DNA of 31,136 nt, taken from contig FWWN02000615.1 of NCBI GenBank assembly GCA_900175165.2, positions 1 through 31,136 on the forward strand. The letters run 5' to 3'. Both the position numbers and the translations under genes were made by a program. Shown piece after piece: positions 11,691 to 22,882 of this stretch. The notes below the pieces were generated by a model. That model saw only the letters and a list, made by a program, of their open reading frames with translations, had not been told where the DNA came from and did not search any database. Position 1 is the stretch's first letter. The number at the start of each line of letters is the position of its first letter. Origin of the DNA: Rhizomucor pusillus. Taxonomy: Eukaryota; Mucoromycota; Mucoromycetes; Mucorales; Lichtheimiaceae.

Positions 11691-13187
11691 ATGCAAAGCG
11701 CCATACGCCGACATTTACTAGCTTCGTCAAGGCAACGACGATCGCTTTGGACGAGAGCCACCGCCAGCGGCAAAGACTTGAAAGAGTGTATTGCTACTGT
11801 CTGTGCACCGTGGAAGAACAAGCGGATCAATGCCTGCATCGCTCTCGTGTCAAAATCTTTCAATGACTACAGCAACGTGGCACGGGAGCTCAATGAACAA
11901 CTTACGCCTGCAACTATGGTCGGTGCTGTCGTCGATCGAGTAGCAGGCTTGCAACACGGTGTTACACTGTATATTGGAAACGAGGACGAAGAAGTAGTCG
12001 GTTTCCACATTGCCGACAGCCGCGAGAGACACAAGGTTCGAAGTATCTCAGTAGGTCGATGGGGTCGTGTAGAGGATTTTGACCGCTTGCGGTTTCAAGG
12101 CAACAAGCTAGACGAGTCTGGATGGGATGTGTTTGGTACAATCAGTCGTCCTGCGCAGCATCATGTGTTACCGCAGTCTCTGCAAGGCTGTTCCGATATG
12201 CCTTCGTTCATTTTTATGGCATCCGACAATGAGCCCGATCACTTACTGCAGGCATTGGACCATCACTATCCACAGACGACAAAGGTGAGGGTTGATATTT
12301 GGACGATGTGGTCAATTTTTTAAGCTAATCGGTACATTGCTTAAGCTCGGTATTATCGGTGCATCTACACCTTTCATTACGGGCGAACCATATATGCTTT
12401 TCGACAAGGACCATCCTCAGATGGCCGCTGGTATCGTGGGTCTAGCTGCTTTTAATAAATCCAAGAAGAATGTAGACGTTACCATAGAGCATACTTCACT
12501 GAAGCCTCTGGGTCAGCCCATGACAATTACAAGGTAGACAAAGTATTGGTTTTTGTTAATCACGCGATATTAACAATACTCTTGAAGATGCCGTGGTAAT
12601 ATTATTCTTGACTTGGATCAAGCTGGAGCAACAGGATTATTATTAGCTCTTATACAACAAGGCCAGAATGCAAGAATAGCCAAAGATCAAGAGTTTTATC
12701 TCGGTATATATCCTCCTGGTCACCGGGATTGCGATCCTACAAAGGTAAACTTAAGACATCGAGCTTTTAGAAACCGAGCTGACATTTAATACTATATACA
12801 GATGGCAGTGAATCGAATAACTAGCGGTGATCCATCTAGAGGAAATATGTCGATCGATACAACGGCCGATCTTCAAGTCGGCCAAGTTGTGCAGGTAAAC
12901 AGCAAGACCGTAGCAGAGTATATTGGAAAACTCAAGTTGGCCGACTCTAGTTTATGAAACGAGTGACGGTATCAAGTGAATTGACTGCCGAAGAAGGGTC
13001 GTCGGCGCTGGCTGTTGTAGACAGAGACCATACCATCGATGCTTCTCCTATACACCTGCCCGAAAAAGGACGTCTGCTAGAAGATGTTTTCGGCGCTGCA
13101 AGCGAGAATGGCATCATACTAGGACGACCCGGCCTTTCAAGTCAGATCCTGGATGTACCCTTTTCAAAAGCCAAATTCAATTTATAG
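11691..13187 (+). CDS. FIST-domain protein, probably mitochondrial
   Basis: Five exons: 11691-12284, 12346-12533, 12588-12744, 12802-12894 and 12951-13187, all in phase, 422 aa. The start at 11691 is preferred over the in-frame 11616 because it opens with an Arg-rich, acid-free amphipathic leader (AIRRHLLASSRQRRSLWTR) typical of a mitochondrial presequence. The body matches the FIST (F-box and intracellular signal transduction) fold: GIIGASTPFITGEPYMLF, a central Gly/Ala-rich NIILDLDQAGATGLLL stretch, and a C-terminal SGDPSRGNMSID region. FIST domains occur in bacterial sensor proteins and in eukaryotic FBXO22, and are thought to bind small ligands. I see no F-box here. The function in fungi is not settled. 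Branch-site-like CTAAT precedes the first acceptor, supporting 12345 as the intron end. Confidence 0.82.
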
Positions 13188-13363
13188 ACCAACATGATTG
13201 TATAATATATATATTTATATTTATATTTAATGCAAAAAGTTTTATGCTGGGAGTCTATTCCAGCATGTAGTAATAGCAAATACCGACTAGTAATGAAAAC
13301 AAGGAGAAGGGAAAGGGTATGATTAAGATACTGTTGATAATGAGGTCTGAAAAAGGGCAAAGC

Positions 13364-14215
13364 TCAAGAAGTCGGTGCGATGGGAGGAACGGTCCGCCCG
13401 CCGGCCATATATTGCTTCTTGGCATACCTGGGTGTACGGTTCTTGCTATGAATCTTCAAATGACGGCGCAAGTTGCTCTGAACACTGAATTTGCGTCCAC
13501 AAGTTGGTTCAGAGCAGACAAAAGGCCTTTCGCCAGTGTGCGAATAAATGTGGATTCTCAGGGACGACGGTCTAGAAAATGCCTTTTGGCAAAAGGTGCA
13601 CTTAAATCGGTTTCCAGTTCTGTCGTTGTTTCTGCTGCTATTGTAATCAGCATCGTCTTGTTCCTTGTCAGAATCCCCATCTTGGGAGCTATCGTGATCC
13701 GTTGTCGTCGGTGTAATAGGCATTCGGGAAGTAGTCGAAGTAGATGAAGAAGCAGACAAATTAGGAGGAGGTGGATTACGGCTGCTCATAAAGTCGGATG
13801 CTGTGTGTGATGATATCGCTCTTCGATGGTAAGTCTCTGATGAAGGAAGCAGGCGTCTGAACGCTGATTTGGACTGCGTGTAGTCAGAGAAGGATCGTGC
13901 ATGGCCGGGACGAAGCAGGGGCCATTTTTCCGCAGGTCGGACCCGGGGTTCCATAGGCGAAATACTCAATGCTGCAACCTTCTGCGACAAGCCAGCTTCC
14001 TTCAGCGGAGGCAGCAACGAAGAGTGCACTTGCTGGTCAGACGCGTGTCTTCGGTGACGTATGAAACGAGATGGCGACGCTCGTTCGAGATCTGCAGAGC
14101 CGGTTACTAAGTCAACAGTCAAGGTCTATATCCAACGGACGTTACCTTCTTGCTCTTCTCTGCCAGAGAGTCCTTCCAGCATCAGTTTTATTGAGGGTAG
14201 CTTTGGTTTCTCCAT
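13364..14215 (-). CDS. C2H2 zinc-finger transcription factor
   Basis: Two exons (minus): 14146-14215 and 13364-14106, separated by an unusually short 39-nt intron (14107-14145) with GTAACG donor, TTGAC branch-like motif and TTAG acceptor. The product is 270 aa. The N-terminal exon reads [16 protein letters not shown], a short hydrophobic LPSI-type motif common at the start of fungal C2H2 regulators. The middle is Ser/Thr/Pro-rich with an acidic patch ([10 protein letters not shown]). Two classical fingers lie at residues 191-243: C193/C196/H209/H213 and C221/C226/H239/H243, joined by the canonical TGERPF linker. A basic tail follows. With two fingers it should bind a short DNA site. The regulon is unknown. 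It is convergent with the FIST gene (176 bp between stops, AT-rich with runs of tat near 13200-13230). If the small intron is not spliced, an ATG at 14122 would give a protein lacking the N-terminal motif. Confidence 0.83.
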
Positions 14216-14621
14216 TGCGAAAGAAAGAGATGCAAGGGAAAAACCTGTTTTGAAAAGCCTGAGGGAAAAGGAGAAAGTGATCGCCCGTTGCCACGAGGAC
14301 CGTGCTGATCCCGCGCGCTTATCATTTTTCTGCCTTGCATGCGTCTCATTTGTAAAGCTTAGGAAACATTGGGCTTAATTGATACTTCTTTTTTGTAAAA
14401 GACATCCATCTTTGCATTAAATCTTGTGTACTTACAATCGTTTTGACTTTAAGGACGCTACATAACTGCAGTTGATCGACTACAGACATGGAAAATCCTA
14501 AATGTTGTATTCATATTATTCACAGGAAAAGCAAACTCATGTACAGAACAAGGACTGAGAGGATGGTCTTGAATAAATCAATCAATTATGCTCCCTCTGT
14601 ATGCGCTGGTCAACCATTCCT
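14216..14621. other. Intergenic, upstream of the C2H2 gene
   Basis: About 400 bp that should hold the C2H2 promoter and the 3' flank of the possible short gene at 14622-14852. A frame on the minus strand from about 14694 to 14522 also looks protein-like (TPQLKEWLTSAYRGS, then a hydrophobic stretch). It runs out of phase with the exon called next door, and I could not connect it. Confidence 0.35.
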
Positions 14622-14852
14622 TCAACTGCGGGGTTTCTTGTCTCTTATCCCGAAGATCGTATTGCTCGAACCACCGCCTTCGGCTTTTGCTTGACTCCCG
14701 AGCTCATCTACCAGACCGTTAGGCCGCTCCTTACAAAATGGTATGTCTACAATAGATTCATATATCGATGGGGGAATCGGCTCGTAGGTTTTGGATGCCA
14801 CGGGCGGAAGAACATCTTCGCGCTTGCTGAATCGCGAAAGCTGATGGTGTGC
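14622..14852 (-). CDS. Possible terminal exon of an unrecognised small gene
   Basis: A 77-codon open frame on the minus strand starts immediately after an acceptor-like cccaagtag and ends at a TGA (14622-14624). It encodes 76 residues beginning AHHQLSRFSKREDVLPP, through YEPIPPSIYESIVDIPF, NGLVDELGSQAKAEGGG and IFGIRDKKPRS. The composition looks like real protein, whereas the other frames here do not hold together. There is no in-frame ATG, so a 5' exon must lie further upstream, in the 141 bp before the beta'-COP start or overlapping it. I could not identify that exon or any family. A competing frame near the end (RDKRQETPQLKEW) raises the alternative of a frameshift or a further splice. Confidence 0.35.
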   Translation of the reverse strand, partial: AHHQLSRFSKREDVLPPVASKTYEPIPPSIYESIVDIPFCKERPNGLVDELGSQAKAEGGGSSNTIFGIRDKKPRS

Positions 14853-14993
14853 CTACTTGGGTTGCAAACAGCGCACAGCATGGAGAATCCATCTGCATGT
14901 TATTAGTGCATTGAGTTGAAAGCAGAGAATGGGAAAGGATGACAAAAGGAAAAAACGTGTACTCATTGAATATTCTTTCTGCACCTGTAGGGC

Positions 14994-17900
14994 ATGCGAG
15001 TAGACATCAAGGTACGACGATTTCGCGACTTCATTCGATGCACTTGCACTTATAATATGATCGCTAGCGTAAACTATTGTCACGCTCTGACCGTGTCAAG
15101 AGTGTCGATTTGCATCCAACAGAACCTTGGGTGCTGGCGAGTTTGTATAACGGACACGTTTACATATACAACTACGAAACACAAGTACGTTGCGGCTCAC
15201 AGTTACGGCGTTATGTCTCTACAGCACTTCTTATATGGATCAACATTTTAAATAGGCACTTGTCAAGACTTTTGAAGTAACCGAGACGCCTGGTACAGTG
15301 TCAAATTATGTTGCCACGTGGCAGTCTATTCTGACCAGAAACGCACAGTTCGCGCTGCCAAGTTCATTGCACGCAAAAATTGGATCGTAACAGGCTCGGA
15401 CGACTCGCAGATTCGCGTATTCAACTACAACACGCACGAGAAAGTAGCCAGCTTCGAAGGTCACCCTGATTATATCCGTTGCTTGGCTGTTCATCCTACA
15501 CAACCGCTCGTGCTTTCTGGCTCTGATGATATGACAATTCGCTTGTGGGATTGGGAGAAAGGATGGAAATGCGTCCAGGTACGTTGAATAGCTCAAGTCG
15601 AAAGTATTGCTTAATCAGACTTATGGATTCCTGGCAGATTTTTGAAGGCCACTCCCACTTTGTCATGCATTTGGCCTTTAACCCCAAAGACTCCAATACG
15701 TTTGCCTCGGCTGGTCTTGACGGTCTCATCAAGGTTTGGTCTTTGGGCTCAAGCGTACCTAACTTCACCCTCGAGGGTCACGAGAAAGGTGTCAACTACG
15801 TCGACTATTACCACGGCGGCGATAAACCATATTTGATTTCATGCGCTGATGACAAGTGAGTTTCTATAAAGAGCAACGTTCAATGCAGCAACTTAATCCG
15901 GGGAGCATAGTCTCGTGAAAGTTTGGGATTACCAGAACAAGAACTGTGTACAGACCTTGGAAGGCCACAGCCAAAACGTTAACTTTGCATCATTCCACCC
16001 TGAATTGCCGATTATCATGTCTGGCTCTGAAGATGGAACTGTCCGAATCTGGCACTCTGAAACTTATCGCCTAGAGAACACGCTCAACTATGGATTAGAA
16101 CGAGCATGGTGCATCGCATACCAAAAGGGTGGAAACAACGTCGCCCTCGGCTACGACGAAGGTTCCGTTGTCATAAAGCTTGGTAGAGAAGAGCCAGCTG
16201 TCTCTATGGACGCTTCCGGAAAAATCATCTGGGCAAAGCACTCGGAAATCCAGACGGCCAATTTGAAGACTGGTGTTGGTGGGTAGAAAAATGACAATAT
16301 CAACGCATGTATCGTCAAGCTTACATAGAAATCATCAGATGAAAATGCCAAGGATGGAGAAAGACTAGCACTACCTATCAAGGATCTTGGAAGCTGCGAA
16401 GTTTACCCTCAGACTCTTCAACACTCGCCAAATGGTCGCTTTGTAGTCGTTTGCGGTGATGGTGAATACATCATTTACACAGCATTGAACTTGAGAAACA
16501 AGAGTTTCGGCAGCGGTGTCGGCTTCGCATGGGCTGCGGATTCCAACGTGTAGGTCTATCAGTACCTTTATGTAAACGGGAAAGTAACTAGATATCTTTT
16601 TAGTTATGCCGTCCGAGAGTCAACATCTAGAGTCAAGATCTTTAGAAACTTTAGAGAGCGTGCTGGTCTGCTTCCCAAGCTGAATTATGCAGCCGAAGGC
16701 ATCTTCGGCGGTACTCTTTTGGGTGTGCGCTCAAATGGTTTCTTGAACTTTTACGATTGGGAAACCGGTGCCGTTGTCCGACGAATTGACGTGGATGCCA
16801 AAAACGTGAGCAGAATTTTAATTCATCTCAAAAGGTGTACGACTGATCATGATCTCTTTAGGTTTTCTGGTCTGATGCAGGAGATCTCGTTGCTATCGTT
16901 TGCGAGGACTCTTTCTACATCCTTCGATACAATGCACAAGCTTACGCCCAATTTATTGAGAATGGCGGTGATCCAGGTCTCGAAGGTGTCGAAGAGGCTT
17001 TTGAGTTTGAGAATGATGTCTCTGAAAGGTTCGTAAATTATTTCATTTGGAGATATTCCTATGTTACTAACCTTAGATTGTAGTGTGAGAACTGGTACTT
17101 GGGCAGGAGATTGTTTCATCTACACAAACAATGCGAACAGACTTAACTATCTTGTTGGTAACGAGACATATACCATCAGCCATTTCGACAGGTATGCTTC
17201 GCAGGAAAGCGGGGAGAATGTTCATATTCTGATCCGTCATTTTTTCATTAGACCCATGTACCTTTTGGGTTACCTGCCTCGTGACAATCGCGTATACTTG
17301 GCTGATAGAGTAAATATTATCCGAGGCCATCAAACAGAATTGCATTGCTAACTTACCTCATAGGATGTAAATGTATACAGCTACGGCTTAGCATTGACAG
17401 TTATCCAATATCAGACCGCAGTTTTGCGTGGAGACTTAGAAGCTGCCGCCGGCATCCTACCTTCTATCCCTAACGATCAACGCAGTCGCATTGCACGTTT
17501 CCTGGAGTCACAAGATCTTAAGGAGCTTGCATTGGATATCTCAACAGATCCTGAGCAAAAGTTTGATTTAGCGGTCCAGTTAGGAAAACTGGATGTTGCC
17601 ACCCAAATCGCGCGTGAGCTCCGTAGTGAATCACGATGGAGAAACCTCAGCGATGTTGCTCTGGCAGCCTGGAAATTCGATCTGGCTGAAGAATGTCTCA
17701 AGAATGCAAAGGATCTGAGCGGCTTGCTCCTATTTTACACAGCAAATGGAAGCCGGGAGGGCATTCGGAAAGTAGCGGATCAAGCTCGTAAGTTGATCAA
17801 ATTGTCCACCATGCTCAGCGTAAAATAAACTGACTCGCGATCACAGTGGAACAGGGCAAAAACAACATTGCATTTACAGCCCTCTTTGAGCTCGGAGCTG

Positions 17901-18106
17901 TAGATGAAGCTATCGACCTCTTGATCAAGACAGAACGTGTACCAGAAGCAGCCATGCTGGCCAGAACGTACGCTCCAGAACGAATGTCAGAAATTGTAAA
18001 GTTGTGGAAGGCGGATTTGGAAGCAAAGAACCGTGAAAAGACAGCGAAGAGTCTGGCTGATCCTGCAGAGTATCCAAACCTGTTTACAGAAATGACCTCT
18101 TCGTAA
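14994..18106 (+). CDS. SEC27: Coatomer subunit beta' (beta'-COP)
   Basis: WD40 subunit of the COPI coat, which with alpha-COP forms the outer cage and binds dilysine cargo tails for Golgi-to-ER retrieval. Thirteen exons: 14994-15011, 15068-15184, 15256-15292, 15349-15578, 15638-15855, 15911-16278, 16339-16549, 16604-16805, 16862-17028, 17084-17191, 17252-17309, 17364-17787, 17847-18106, all in phase, 805 aa. The first exon is only six codons (MRVDIK) and continues [21 protein letters not shown], exactly the family N-terminus. Six or more WD repeats fill residues 1-300 ([59 protein letters not shown]). The coatomer WD-associated region follows ([29 protein letters not shown]) and an alpha-solenoid C-terminus ends in [14 protein letters not shown]. 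It is somewhat shorter than yeast or human beta'-COP because the variable tail is brief. TACTAAC-like branch sites support several introns. Confidence 0.95.
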
Positions 18107-18346
18107 AAAGAAAAAAATTGATTTGCTTATACAATTCTTACGATTAAAAGAACATCACATTGTGACTATTTTTACATGACATTCTTTGTTTTCCATGCAT
18201 AATACGACTATGTATGCATTGCAACAGTGTGGAAAGCTACCATATATTGTCCTTCCCAGGCGGTGTGCAAATTTCATTTGCAGTTTCACCAAGTCGAATA
18301 CAGTGCTGTTGTCTCAGGAGTTACGTTTTTCACCAGTGGATTCACA

Positions 18347-20118
18347 ATGGAGTCAATCAATGGAGACCAACCTCAAATCGATCGCAATGAAGACGAGGAA
18401 TGGTGGGAAACAGAAGATCAGGAAATTTTTGATGCTACTTCGACGGCGCGAGAGGCTCCCTCTGCTGAAAATGCAGCGCAATCGGCAGAAAAGGCCATTG
18501 ATGAAGCTGCTCTGCGAAAAGCCATTCTGAAAATTCAAAGCGATACCTCGATTGATAGAAAGGAAAAAGCAAGACTGATGCAGGTAACGGCAAAGGACTT
18601 TAACCAAAAAGCCCAAATCAATGGTGCTAACGAGAGAGTTTTCATTGATTACACAGTATTTAATGTCACATGGTTCCTTACCACCGCCGCCTTCAACTGA
18701 TGGGAAATCTACCTTACTGTCAAGTGCTGCTCACAAGCCGGACAATGCAGATGGAGGAGCTTCTGAGGCTGAAGCATACTCGAAAAGTTATCATGTAAGG
18801 ATAAGGTTGTTTTGGACCAAGCATAGCAGGATAAAAACTGATTCTCTCTCTTTTCAAATCTAGTCTGAAGACATATTAGGATGCAAACATTATCAGCGAA
18901 AAGTCAAATTAGAAGCAAACTGCTGCAAACGGATATTTCCCTGTCGATTTTGTCATGACGATGCCAGCGATCACAATATTGTACGCAGCGAGACGAAAAA
19001 TATGCTTTGCATGCTATGCATGACATTTCAGCCAGCTTCTCAGACATGCCGGCAATGCAACGCTGTAGTAGCACGATATTACTGCGACAAGTGCAAATTG
19101 TGGGACGACGATCCAGAGAAATCCATATACCACTGCGACGATTGCGGAATATGCCGGCAGGGCAAGGGGTTAGGGAAGGACTTTTTCCATTGCAACAAGT
19201 GTAACATTTGCATGTCTATCGTCATGAAAGACAAGCACAGATGCATCGAGCGAAATTTGGAAAGCGACTGTCCGATCTGTGGAGAATATATGTTCACTAG
19301 CACCAGTACAGTCATTTTCATGGTAAGTATGCATATATGTATCACATGTAGGAATTATTGTTTATTCATTCGTTTTTCAGCCTTGTGGGCATTGCATCCA
19401 CAAAGTCTGCTACACGGCATACATTCAAACATCCTACCAGTGTCCCACTTGTTTAAAATCATTGGGTGACATGTCGCAGTACTTTGCACGACTGGACCGC
19501 GAACTCGAACGACAGCCGATGCCACCAGAGTACGAAAAGTACATTGCACACATATTTTGCAACGATTGCGAAAGAAAATCTCCAGCCAAATACCACTTCT
19601 TTTACCACAAATGCGCTCACTGTGGAAGTTACAACACAACAGTTTTGAAAACTGAAAACACAGAAGAGACTGCACAGAATTCTGGAGACGAAGAGAGGCC
19701 TAATACATCTTCTTCGATCTCTGTGGACGCGGTGGCAGCGACCTCTGACGCCCTTGGCTTACTGAGCATTTCTGAGCCCGAGCAAAGTGGGACCAACGGC
19801 GCTGCCTCATCATCAACTACAACAACAGCCAACGGTTCTCGAAGCAACCATGCAAGCACTTCCTCCTCTACTGAGGAGATTACCAACACCCTTGATTTAC
19901 TGAGCATCCGTCATGCGGAGCAGCAGCAAAATGGAGCTAGTTCCAGCAGCAGCGAGACAAGCTCGTCTACACCATCCAGCAGCTCCTCTCCAAGCAACAA
20001 TCAAAATGACCAAACAACAAGTCGCTCTTCTTCGTTCATTTCCTCTACATCTTTAGCCATTCGCTCTTCCTCCACGAATAATAACCACAACGAGTCCACA
20101 AATGATAATAAACGATGA
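18347..20118 (+). CDS. CHY / CTCHY / RING-finger E3 ubiquitin ligase (RCHY1/Pirh2-like)
   Basis: Four exons: 18347-18583, 18657-18794, 18864-19322 and 19381-20118, in phase, 523 aa. Domain order: acidic N-terminal extension (EDEEWWETEDQEIFD) and a linker with LPPPPS; CHY zinc finger from about residue 130 (GCKHYQRKVKLEANCC, PCRFCHDD, MLCMLC, CRQCNAVVARYYC); CTCHY module (CDKCKLWDDDPEKSIYHC, HCDDCGICRQG, FHCNKCNICM); C3H2C3 RING (C261, C264, C280, H282, H285, C288, C299, C302); and a zinc ribbon (C338, C341, C356, C359). This is the architecture of RCHY1/Pirh2, which ubiquitinates regulatory and damaged proteins; the fungal substrates cannot be told from sequence. The last 150 residues are a Ser/Thr/Asn/Gln-rich disordered tail with a duplicated LLSI motif. 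It ends 30 bp from the convergent RQC1 stop. Confidence 0.92.
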
Positions 20119-20148
20119 TGATGATGAGCTACAGTTTTGTAACCCCAT

Positions 20149-22719
20149 TTATTCTCTATGTTCCTGATTGTTTTGTTGACGTGCCCTGGATTCATCCATC
20201 GATGCCATCATGGCCAGCTGAAGCTCGATATCTTCGTCAGGTATCTCTTCGTCAAGTATGCCATGTTCGTCTGCATGTCTATCTCTGTAATAAATGTGAG
20301 AAACCTCCTCTTTATCTGTCTTGCAGCAGTAGACACATACTCAAGTCGATCATCTGCATTATCATCTTCCACTTGGCCTTCCACCACGTCGTCTTCGTCT
20401 TCAGGGAACGCTCCTGGTATACGATGCTGTCTCAATTGTTCTCTCAACTGTCGCAATCCATGGGTATTGATAAGCTCGCCGAGCCAGCGTGGAAGATTGC
20501 CCAGTCCTGGAAGAATGGGCCCATCGGCTCTGCCGTTATGCTCATAGGCCCGTATAGAGTCTGGAGGTGGTAAAGGATCGTACATGTGGAAGCTGGAGCT
20601 CTTGATGGAGGAAGGTAGATATGATAACAGTTGCTGAATATCAAGCAGTACAATGTGTCGTGATACGCTCAATGGAATTTCGTCGCTCTGCACGCAATCC
20701 ACCTTTGCGTGTGCCTTGGATGCATCGACAAGATCTTTTTCCACGACTAGGTGAGCGTTGGATTTTAACCATTCCAATACTTCTGGTTCCTTGAAAAATT
20801 CAAAAGTTCGCTCGACGAAAAGTGCAATTAGTAGATCGAGGTAATCGCTTGTGGGTCTAACATATCCCATAAGTAATTCGTATGACAAGCAAGAGATACT
20901 TTCACACTTACATTTGCAGAAAATGCTGTTCATTAACACTCCCACTTTCACCCAATTTCTCAAACAAGCGAGGGATAGTCGAAGGGAACTTGACAATGGC
21001 TTCTTGTAGCATTTCGGAGCTCTTTTGATGCGATTTTCCGCCTTCGAGTTTGTACTGTGCATACGCAGCCGAGAAGCTAAAGTTTGGAAGGGATGTAAGA
21101 TCCACGGGGTACAGTTCTCCGCTAGTTTTCCAGTTTGAGTACATTTGCACGACATATTGGTACTGCTTTGCAGACAAAGCGTGCACATCCAGTGACAGCA
21201 GAGCTCCAAGCGGATCAGACTCGGGGTTTACGCTTTCCACATTGGTCAAAACCAGAGATATTTCAACAAGATATACAAAATTTTCTCTTACCTGAAAAGC
21301 AGTTTGTTGAACTCAAAAGCTGTCCTCCAGCATCCACGTCGTGTTAAGAATTGTATGTGACGGAAGATGGCAAGGAAGAACGAACGATTTTCCGCGTTTC
21401 TATATGAGAGACGGCTAGTGCCAGAATACGGTTGAAACTGTGGATGGAACGCTCTTTCCGAGGCATACAATGCACGTTCTTTTTGGAGTATTCTTGAATG
21501 AGTCACTCTGGGTACACTTTACGAGACCACTTTACAACTCACCTATGCAGTCTCCTGCCATAGTCCAGTCACCGCTTTGCTTCGCCATTTCTGATACTTG
21601 CAGCAACGTGTCCACATGGTATGGATAACGGCTTAAAAGGAACATAAGAGCATTGGGATTATGCGTAGCAACAGCACTGAGAAATTCGAACTGAGCTTCT
21701 TGATATTCATCGTCATGCTTGAATACAAAGTACGAGATGCCTAAAAGTATATAGAGTCAACATTTGTGCAATAAAAGATTCGCAGTAGAAGCAAATCTCA
21801 CCATTTTTCGTATCTACAGTCTCCATGGATAGACCTTGTCTCCTATAAGGATACCAATCTACCTTTGGGTTGGCCAGCTTCTGCTTCTTCAAATTTCTGC
21901 ATACTCATCCTGTGAGTTAAAAATGATTTTGCCCGCTCCTGCTCCCGACCGTACCTTCCGGATGGATGCAGTCTGCTTTCGCTGTTGACCACTCTTGATC
22001 CAAACATGCGCTTCATCTCGGCTTCCGCATCCAGATATTTGTATTCGACCGACAATAAGCTTCTTCGTTGCTCGGTGTTATTCTCTGTCGCTGTTCCAGT
22101 TTCGCCTTGATCCTTACTAGAATTCATTGTTACATGATGTGATAGCAGCAATCTGGGCTTTTCTTTACACTGTACCTTTCCACAGACACTTGTTTCAGGA
22201 TTTCATCCAATTCTTGCATGCTCATATCAGACTCTGTTTTTTTCTTCGACTCTGCTGCTGTCTTTTTCTTCTTATTCTTTTTCTTCCCTTTCTTTGAACC
22301 GGAAGACTGTTGCTGCTGTTTTGCCTACATCTATACGTGTCAGGTACTCCTATAGCAATTGGCATAGGCGATAGAGACACGTACCTTGGACGGTTTTGAA
22401 TCTCGAGGCCGATCGTTTGCCTTTTGCTCCTCAGGTTCTTCGTTTACTTGCTCTTCCTGCACCTCTTCCTTTCCTTGTTCCAATTCTTGGTCCTCATTAT
22501 CATCGTCACCTTCATTTAGCTGCATTCCACGCGCCGGTTAACGTTTCAGCTGCGTTTGCTTATTGAGAACAATAGGGCACTTGCCAGATCGAACAAGTTT
22601 TGTGCTTTTTGAGGACGATCGTGTTCTTCCTCTGACAATTCCTCTTGTTCTTCTTCAAGCTTCTGAGCTTCCTCGATCTCTTGCTGCTGCTGCAACCGGC
22701 GAATAGCACGCAGGGACAT
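20149..22719 (-). CDS. RQC1: TCF25/NULP1 family, ribosome quality control protein RQC1
   Basis: Ten exons (minus): 22585-22719, 22385-22519, 22176-22324, 21955-22116, 21802-21896, 21543-21740, 21292-21478, 20912-21232, 20341-20856 and 20149-20284, in phase, 677 aa, the usual length of TCF25. RQC1 works with Ltn1, Rqc2 and Cdc48 on stalled 60S ribosomes to extract and degrade nascent chains. N-terminus: MSLRAIRRLQQQQEIEE, NLFDLLNEGDDD, then a poly-Lys block (KKGKKKNKKKKT). The conserved core runs from YKYLDAEAEMKRMFG through GISYFVFKHDDEYQEAQFEFL, ATHNPNALMFLLSRYPYHVDTLLQ, DCIERALYASERAFHP, FRHIQFLTRRGCWRTAFEF and NPESDPLGALLSLD. The tail is acidic (ILDEEIPDEDIELQLAMM). The first intron (22520-22584) has a GC donor (GCAAGT) but restores the family sequence exactly. 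Divergent from eS8 across 163 bp. Confidence 0.93.
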
Positions 22720-22882
22720 TTTCGGAATGAAACAAACGCTGGATAGTTTCTACGCGGGATTAAGCGACCAAAGTACAAATTGAGCCCAAACCGCGGTAGG
22801 AGTTTTAATTGCACTCGACGCTTAAGGACGCTTGGTTACCAAACTTGCAACTTCCTTTCTTCCCGCGTAGCCAAAAGCAAAT
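22720..22882. promoter_or_regulatory. Bidirectional promoter between RQC1 and eS8
   Basis: The two ATGs point away from each other with 163 bp between them. Just upstream of the eS8 start lies a pyrimidine run (cttcctttcttcccg, about 22850-22864), as is common at ribosomal protein gene starts. No TATA box is evident. Co-expression of a ribosomal protein with a ribosome quality-control factor is possible but only inferred from position. Confidence 0.55.
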
